Part shown: positions 60,316-64,000 of the stretch, one piece after another
How the letters are laid out: every line of letters begins with the position of its first letter
Numbering within the stretch: the first letter of the stretch is position 1
Source: Enterococcus gallinarum NBRC 100675
GTDB lineage: Bacteria > Bacillota > Bacilli > Lactobacillales > Enterococcaceae
Reading direction: 5' to 3'
NCBI RefSeq assembly: GCF_001544275.1
Contig: NZ_BCQE01000007.1
Location: 93,980 to 157,979 of the forward strand
Length of the DNA stretch: 64,000 nucleotides
Program-made: the position numbers and the translations under genes
Notes under the pieces: generated by a model
Databases searched by the model: none
Seen by the model: only the letters and a program-made list of their open reading frames with translations
Told to the model about the DNA's origin: nothing

Positions 60316-61374
60316 CTAATCTATTACCTCTTGTCCCCATAAAACTTTATTTTGTTGCTCTCTAACATATTGTTCAACTTCGGCTTTATCTTTATCTGTT
60401 AATTTTTCTTCACCAGATTCTAAATGTTTCTGTAACATATTCCACGCTGTTTTCGCTCCATATGCTTCTGTCCAAGCCAACATCAACTTTGCTAAGGAGC
60501 GATTAACAGCCGTCTCAATCCAACGCTCAGTTCTTTGAAGTGTAGGCTTTTTTCTTACAATCTCTAATTTTGTAGCATCTTCATTTTCTAAATATTCTTT
60601 CCACCAATCTACTAAAGGTCTTCTCCAACGATTTGAATCTTTTTTATGTTTATTCTCTGGAGCAATAAACCTAACAAATCCTGCAATAGTAGAAAAAAAT
60701 ATCTTCTTTAAAGGTTCATGTTCAGCTATTCTCAAAGCAACTTTATTAGCCCTCTGTCCAAAATATCTCATTTCAGACCTAACCCAATTATCTATTCCTT
60801 CGATTTTTTTTATATTCCCTATAGAATATTGTTCCATCAATTTATTATACACACAAAGTTGAATATTATTATTTCCTTTTTTGCCAATTTCTACAGTCTC
60901 ACCAATGACTTCACCTGTTTCTAAGATATTATCTTCATAATATCTTGAAGTCTTTGCCTGAGAAATACATAAGCCTTTTTTTATATAATCTTGTAAAACT
61001 CTCACACATAACAATCCATTAAAAATATCATGTGCTATATCAACACGAGTAACATTTGCATCACAATTCATAAAACGCTTAAATAATTCACACCAATTAT
61101 TTTTATTACTATCAAAAAACTCTGAATATTGCTGTGCTCCCTGTCCTGATAATAAAACAAACACCCCCATATTTATTAAATCAGGTTGCCCTTGTTTTAT
61201 CTTAAAAAATACTTTAATATCGCCACAAGAATAATGCATATTATATCTGTTAATTCCCCAGTCCTCTATAGAAAAATCATCAACACTCATTAACAAAATA
61301 TTTTCTATTACTTCCTGTGGCGATATTTTTTTTACAGTACAAGAAACCCAGTCAATAGAAACCACGTTCCTCAC
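60316..61374 (-). CDS. Rep_trans-type replication initiator / relaxase of an integrative element
   Basis: A 352-residue protein of the replication initiation factor family (rolling-circle; Tn916 Orf20-like): N-terminal IDWVSCTVK, NVTRVDIAHDI (the metal/strand motif), RYYEDNILETGE, and VYNKLMEQ with YNK tyrosine followed by WVRSEMRYFGQRANKVA. It nicks an origin and covalently holds the DNA end, for replication and/or mobilisation of the excised element. It starts 6 bp after the next upstream gene with AAGGA ten bases before the GTG. Confidence 0.87.
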   Translation of the reverse strand: MRNVVSIDWVSCTVKKISPQEVIENILLMSVDDFSIEDWGINRYNMHYSCGDIKVFFKIKQGQPDLINMGVFVLLSGQGAQQYSEFFDSNKNNWCELFKRFMNCDANVTRVDIAHDIFNGLLCVRVLQDYIKKGLCISQAKTSRYYEDNILETGEVIGETVEIGKKGNNNIQLCVYNKLMEQYSIGNIKKIEGIDNWVRSEMRYFGQRANKVALRIAEHEPLKKIFFSTIAGFVRFIAPENKHKKDSNRWRRPLVDWWKEYLENEDATKLEIVRKKPTLQRTERWIETAVNRSLAKLMLAWTEAYGAKTAWNMLQKHLESGEEKLTDKDKAEVEQYVREQQNKVLWGQEVID

Positions 61375-61380
61375 TTTTTA

Positions 61381-61833
61381 TCATTCCTTCATCGCTTGAA
61401 AAACATCAGCTTCAAAACGAATCCCTTCATAATGACCTTTACTATATCCCTTGTCATCTTTTCCTGTTACTTTCCATTTTGGAAAACTTATAAGATTTTT
61501 AACTTTAAAAAAGAGCGGTACACCATGCTCTATCAAATTATCAATATCTGAAATATCTCCTTCTAACTTATGAACAAATATAGTTATAGGTTTTAAACCA
61601 CTTAATGTCTTTCCCTTTTCAATAGCAACTCTAACAAGATCAGAATCATAAACCACAACATTATAGCCCAGCAAAATATCTGTCTTCACATTTTCACTAT
61701 TTATTTTTCGATACTCATATTTCTTTCGAGCTTGAACAGCATATACATCACTAGGGATAATAAACTGGCTACTATCAAAACGTAAATCCTTTAGCTTCAC
61801 ATCATCACTTTCAAAAATATCTGTCTTCATCAT
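61381..61833 (-). CDS. Conserved-looking accessory protein of the mobile element, 150 residues
   Basis: A soluble 150-residue protein, lysine/aspartate-rich, ending in KGHYEGIRFEADVF. No family was recognised. It is translated from a good AGGAG site and immediately precedes the Rep gene, and lies directly downstream of the structured DNA block. A partner of Rep (origin binding or mobilisation) is a reasonable inference. Confidence 0.7.
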   Translation of the reverse strand: MMKTDIFESDDVKLKDLRFDSSQFIIPSDVYAVQARKKYEYRKINSENVKTDILLGYNVVVYDSDLVRVAIEKGKTLSGLKPITIFVHKLEGDISDIDNLIEHGVPLFFKVKNLISFPKWKVTGKDDKGYSKGHYEGIRFEADVFQAMKE

Positions 61834-61889
61834 AAGTCTAACTCCTTCTATTTATTGTTATTTAATTCCAAACACATCTTTTGTACACA

Positions 61890-62039
61890 TACATGTGAAA
61901 GCGGTTAATACATTGCGGCAGTAAGCCTAGATACCAATCTACTGGGTAGAACCTACGAAAGCCTTAGATGCTGTAAGGCTCACAAAGGGTTCAATGTAGG
62001 GGTGAATCCCCTATTAGTAGCGGGGATTCTACTTTTTTT
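61890..62039 (+). ncRNA. Candidate small RNA opposite the element's replication operon
   Basis: On the plus strand, GC-richer than its surroundings, the sequence holds a hairpin AGCCTTA-GATGCTG-TAAGGCT (61960-61980) and ends in a strong intrinsic terminator GAATCCCC/GGGGATTC with T7 (62004-62039). No ORF is present. It runs antisense to the leader of the 61381-61833/rep operon, so it could act as a copy-control countertranscript. The 5' end is a guess. Confidence 0.5.
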
Positions 62040-62055
62040 GTTATTATATTATCTA

Positions 62056-62196
62056 TTTAAGTTGTTTTAGCTCTCCGCTTCTTGCGGTCGCTAGCATGTC
62101 TTATAAGAGCTTTCGCTAACGCTACGACGCCTTCGCGCCGTTTCCGCTCTTAACGACATGACCGCTACCGAATCGAGCCAACCCAAACAACTTAAA
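62056..62196. repeat. Nested inverted repeats, candidate oriT/origin of the element
   Basis: Perfect outer arms TTTAAGTTGTTT/AAACAACTTAAA (62056-62067 with 62185-62196) enclose further matching arms in order: GCGGT/ACCGC, CATGTC/GACATG and AAGAGC/GCTCTT, around a GC-rich core. Single-stranded, it would fold into one long interrupted stem. It is intergenic, upstream of the Rep gene, and much more GC-rich than its surroundings, as origins of transfer or single-strand origins often are. Confidence 0.6.
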
Positions 62197-62202
62197 CAGC
62201 TT

Positions 62203-62258
62203 TTTTGAGGTGCTAGGCGCACTGCTAGGACGTGTTCACGTCCTCCCGCACCTCAAAA
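62203..62258. repeat. Second hairpin of the origin-like block
   Basis: Outer arms TTTTGAGGTGC/GCACCTCAAAA (62203-62213 with 62248-62258) enclose AGGACGTG-TT-CACGTCCT (62227-62244). On the minus strand it follows the HTH gene stop by 37 bp. It may terminate that transcript or be part of the origin. Confidence 0.65.
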
Positions 62259-62294
62259 CGCCGTACAGTATCTTGTGCCCCACGCTTCTTGCAT

Positions 62295-62558
62295 TTATTG
62301 TTGATACTGTAACAGCCACTCGTGTACAGCTTTCTTGCTGTATAAAACCATGCCTGAATCTAAACGAATTTCAGGACAACCTTGCTGAACCCATAACTTC
62401 AAAGTATTCACGCTCACATCGAAGTATTCAGCACAATACTTTTGTTTCACTACATCTCGCTCTTGTCGAGCTTCCTCCAACGCTTGCTTCATTACTTGAT
62501 AAGCCGAGTCAAAATTTTGCTTTTGCCAATCTAGTAAAGTCTTTTCTATAGTTATCAT
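62295..62558 (-). CDS. Small HTH (excisionase-like/MerR-like) protein of the mobile element
   Basis: An 87-residue protein: N-terminal helix, then a winged-helix-type HTH (CAEYFDVSVNTLKLWVQQGCPEIRLDSGMVLYSKKAVHEWL), the pattern of excisionase/AlpA-like DNA binders that choose a row and 'column' by W and the R-x-x-SG-x-xL.Y wing. GGAGGTGATTAGAA gives a perfect start. It is divergent from the XRE regulator. Likely roles are directing excision or controlling the element's replication genes. Confidence 0.75.
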   Translation of the reverse strand: MITIEKTLLDWQKQNFDSAYQVMKQALEEARQERDVVKQKYCAEYFDVSVNTLKLWVQQGCPEIRLDSGMVLYSKKAVHEWLLQYQQ

Positions 62559-62710
62559 TTCTAATCACCTCCTCACATCTAATCTATTTTAAATAATATT
62601 AATATCATTTAAAATCATTATATATCGTTTTAAACTTACTATCAACTACAATTTGTAAAAAATCGCAATAAATTATATAATTATAAAAAATAATAAAGGA
62701 TGTGGATCTC

Positions 62711-63376
62711 TTGATAGAAAATTTTGGACATAATCTTGCTAGATTACGAAAAAAAAGAGGTATTACACAGAAAGAGTTAGCTAATACATTGAATATTAAT
62801 GTACAAAGCATTTCTAATATTGAAAAAGGTAAAAGTTACCCCACTTTCAACAATTTAGAAAAGATTGCTTCTTTCTTTGATGCTTCACCGATTGAATTAT
62901 TTGGAACGGAAAAAGAAATCATGACTTCTGATGTGCCGACAATTTTAGAAAAAATAGATGAGTCAGATGAAATTCTACGAACAGTATTCAAAGCAGAAAA
63001 AATACTAGATGAAAACTATGAACCAATACAAGAACTAGCAAATAATCTTGATTTCATTGATGAAACTATGCGCGGTCAAATTATATATGATGATTATAAT
63101 AAACCTTTAATTAATGACGACGGTTCTTTTGTACGTGAAAAACCTTTACTAGATACTGTGCCTATTGATTTAATAAAAGAAACTGCTGATAATATTTCTT
63201 TTATCCATGAAGAAATGCAGGGTACAATTATATACGACAACCATAATAAGCCTTTAGTTAACAAAGATGGTTCTTTCGTACGTAAAAATCCTTTGCTAGA
63301 AACGGTACCTATTGATTTAATAAATCAAACAGCAGAAAACTTGCGTTTTATTTTAGATAATAAAGATAAAATTTAA
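62711..63376 (+). CDS. XRE-family regulator with duplicated C-terminal module
   Basis: A 221-residue protein with an N-terminal HTH_3 (about 5-62, GITQKELANTLNINVQSISNIEKGKSYPT) and two C-terminal copies of a roughly 50-residue module (RGQIIYDDYNKPLINDDGSFV... and QGTIIYDNHNKPLVNKDGSFV..., each ending in VPIDLI). The HTH suggests a CI-like repressor controlling the divergent HTH gene and the integrase downstream. The role of the repeats is unknown. Start TTG at 62711 (AAAGGA ten bases upstream) or GTG at 62702. Confidence 0.82.
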   Translation: MIENFGHNLARLRKKRGITQKELANTLNINVQSISNIEKGKSYPTFNNLEKIASFFDASPIELFGTEKEIMTSDVPTILEKIDESDEILRTVFKAEKILDENYEPIQELANNLDFIDETMRGQIIYDDYNKPLINDDGSFVREKPLLDTVPIDLIKETADNISFIHEEMQGTIIYDNHNKPLVNKDGSFVRKNPLLETVPIDLINQTAENLRFILDNKDKI

Positions 63377-63416
63377 CCTCTTCTTTCTTGTGTCCCACGC
63401 TGGATAGGAGATAATA

Positions 63417-64000
63417 ATGGCAACATTTAAACAATATGAAAAGAAAAATGGTAGTAAAGCATGGCAATTTCAAGCTTATCTAGGCTCTGATCCTATTACT
63501 GGAAAACCAATAAAAACGACTAGAAGAAACTTTAAGACAAAAAAAGAAGCCCAACTTGCACTATCAAGATTACAAGTTGACTTCAATAATCAAAATAATC
63601 AATTAAATACTCAATCAATCACTTTTAAACAATTATATGATCTATGGCTAGAACAATACAGACTGAAAGTAAAACCTTCTACAGTAGCTACAGCAAGACG
63701 ATTTATCGAGGATTATTGCTTGCAATATTTCGGAAATCTACAAGTTCGTAAGATCTCAGTTCCTTATTGCCAAAAAATTGTAAATAAATGGCATTCTGAA
63801 TATAAGCAATATCACTATTTCAGAAAAGTAGTCGGTCAAGTTTTACAATTCGGTATTCAGATGGAATTAATAGAATCAAATCCTATGCGAAAGACTCTAT
63901 TACCTCGTAGGAAAGAAGTAGAAACCTTTCCTAACTTTTATACTAAACAACAATTAGAAAGTTTCTTTGCTTGCTTAAATGAGCATATAGAAGCTTCTGG
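63417..64000 (+). CDS. int: Tyrosine recombinase (integrase), N-terminal part, cut by window edge
   Basis: The 194 visible residues show an AP2-like arm-binding domain (about 1-60, WQFQAYLGSDPITGKPIKTTRRNF.TKKEA) and a SAM-like core-binding domain (about 68-175), as in Tn916/ICE/phage integrases. The catalytic R-H-R-Y region lies beyond the window. TAGGAG precedes the ATG. It follows the XRE regulator by 40 bp. It would insert and excise the element carrying Rep and the HTH genes; the attachment site is not in view. Confidence 0.9.
   Translation, partial: MATFKQYEKKNGSKAWQFQAYLGSDPITGKPIKTTRRNFKTKKEAQLALSRLQVDFNNQNNQLNTQSITFKQLYDLWLEQYRLKVKPSTVATARRFIEDYCLQYFGNLQVRKISVPYCQKIVNKWHSEYKQYHYFRKVVGQVLQFGIQMELIESNPMRKTLLPRRKEVETFPNFYTKQQLESFFACLNEHIEAS

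Noticed and set aside
61899-61912. cre-like (CcpA) sequence TGAAAGCGGTTAAT
   Set aside because: The last two consensus positions are wrong and it lies inside the candidate RNA of a mobile element, not at a sugar operon.
62210-62551. 113-codon plus-strand frame opposite the small HTH gene
   Set aside because: It overlaps the better-supported HTH gene and the hairpin block, and lacks a ribosome site.

Overview
The window reads as chromosomal DNA of a low-GC Gram-positive coccus, most likely an Enterococcus. I infer this from the strong AGGAGG-type ribosome binding sites, sigma-54-driven mannose-class PTS with LevR-type activators, an LPxTG/MucBP surface protein, an Rgg-type regulator and an M-box-controlled mgtC/mgtA region. 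The presence of both GGDEF and EAL proteins would fit the motile casseliflavus/gallinarum group, but that is inference. No rRNA, tRNA or CRISPR array was seen.

Layout. 1-1.9 kb: 5' part of a LevR-type activator whose frame breaks at an A-AAA-AAG heptamer and continues in the -1 frame to the window edge. 2-3.6 kb: formate/nitrite-type channel and RidA protein. 4.1-9.3 kb: class III lanthipeptide locus (Rgg regulator, 36-residue precursor with a labionin motif, LanKC synthetase, ABC exporter). 9.5-16.1 kb: tightly overlapping seven-gene exosortase operon: XrtG, GT2 glycosyltransferase, 6-pyruvoyl-tetrahydropterin-synthase-like protein, polytopic glycosyltransferase-like protein, EAL, GGDEF, and a secreted protein with a C-terminal sorting signal. 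16.5-23.8 kb: sigma-54-dependent mannose-type PTS operon (IIA-IIB-IIC-IID-SIS deglycase/isomerase) with a canonical -24/-12 promoter, followed by its LevR-type activator and a beta-phosphoglucomutase-like phosphatase. 24.2-31.7 kb: MazG-like protein and a type I restriction-modification operon (hsdM-hsdS-hsdR plus a PD-(D/E)XK/DUF5655 protein), with a perfect 44-bp palindrome just beyond it. 32-37 kb: HelD-like helicase/double-HTH MerR/M23 peptidase cassette and an ABC-2 exporter. 37.2-41.9 kb: RpiR regulator, orphan RarA C-terminal-like protein, cellobiose/lactose-type PTS IIC, VOC protein, RsgA-RNHCP fusion. 42.3-47.9 kb: MucBP adhesin, XRE membrane regulator, MATE pump.

48.0-52.3 kb: a bacteriocin-like operon. 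A 50-codon precursor with a short double-glycine leader and a CxxC core is followed by a lipoprotein, a MacB/LolD-like ATPase with an FtsX-like membrane protein, and a C39-peptidase ABC exporter. 52.8-57.2 kb: Mg2+ homeostasis (mgtC, GNAT, mgtA) under an M-box riboswitch with its own terminator; mgtC is preceded by a 5-codon ORF overlapping its start. 57.7-64 kb: accessory DNA, probably one end of an integrative mobilizable element. It has small secreted proteins, a holin-like type I toxin, a Rep_trans initiator, a GC-rich block of nested inverted repeats with a probable small RNA, a small HTH protein, an XRE regulator with duplicated C-terminal modules, and the start of a Tn916-type integrase.

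The most promising undescribed biology is the c-di-GMP-linked exosortase operon, the CxxC bacteriocin-like operon, the class III lanthipeptide precursor, the alternative-fold RNA between the PTS operon and its regulator, and the structured replication/transfer region of the mobile element.
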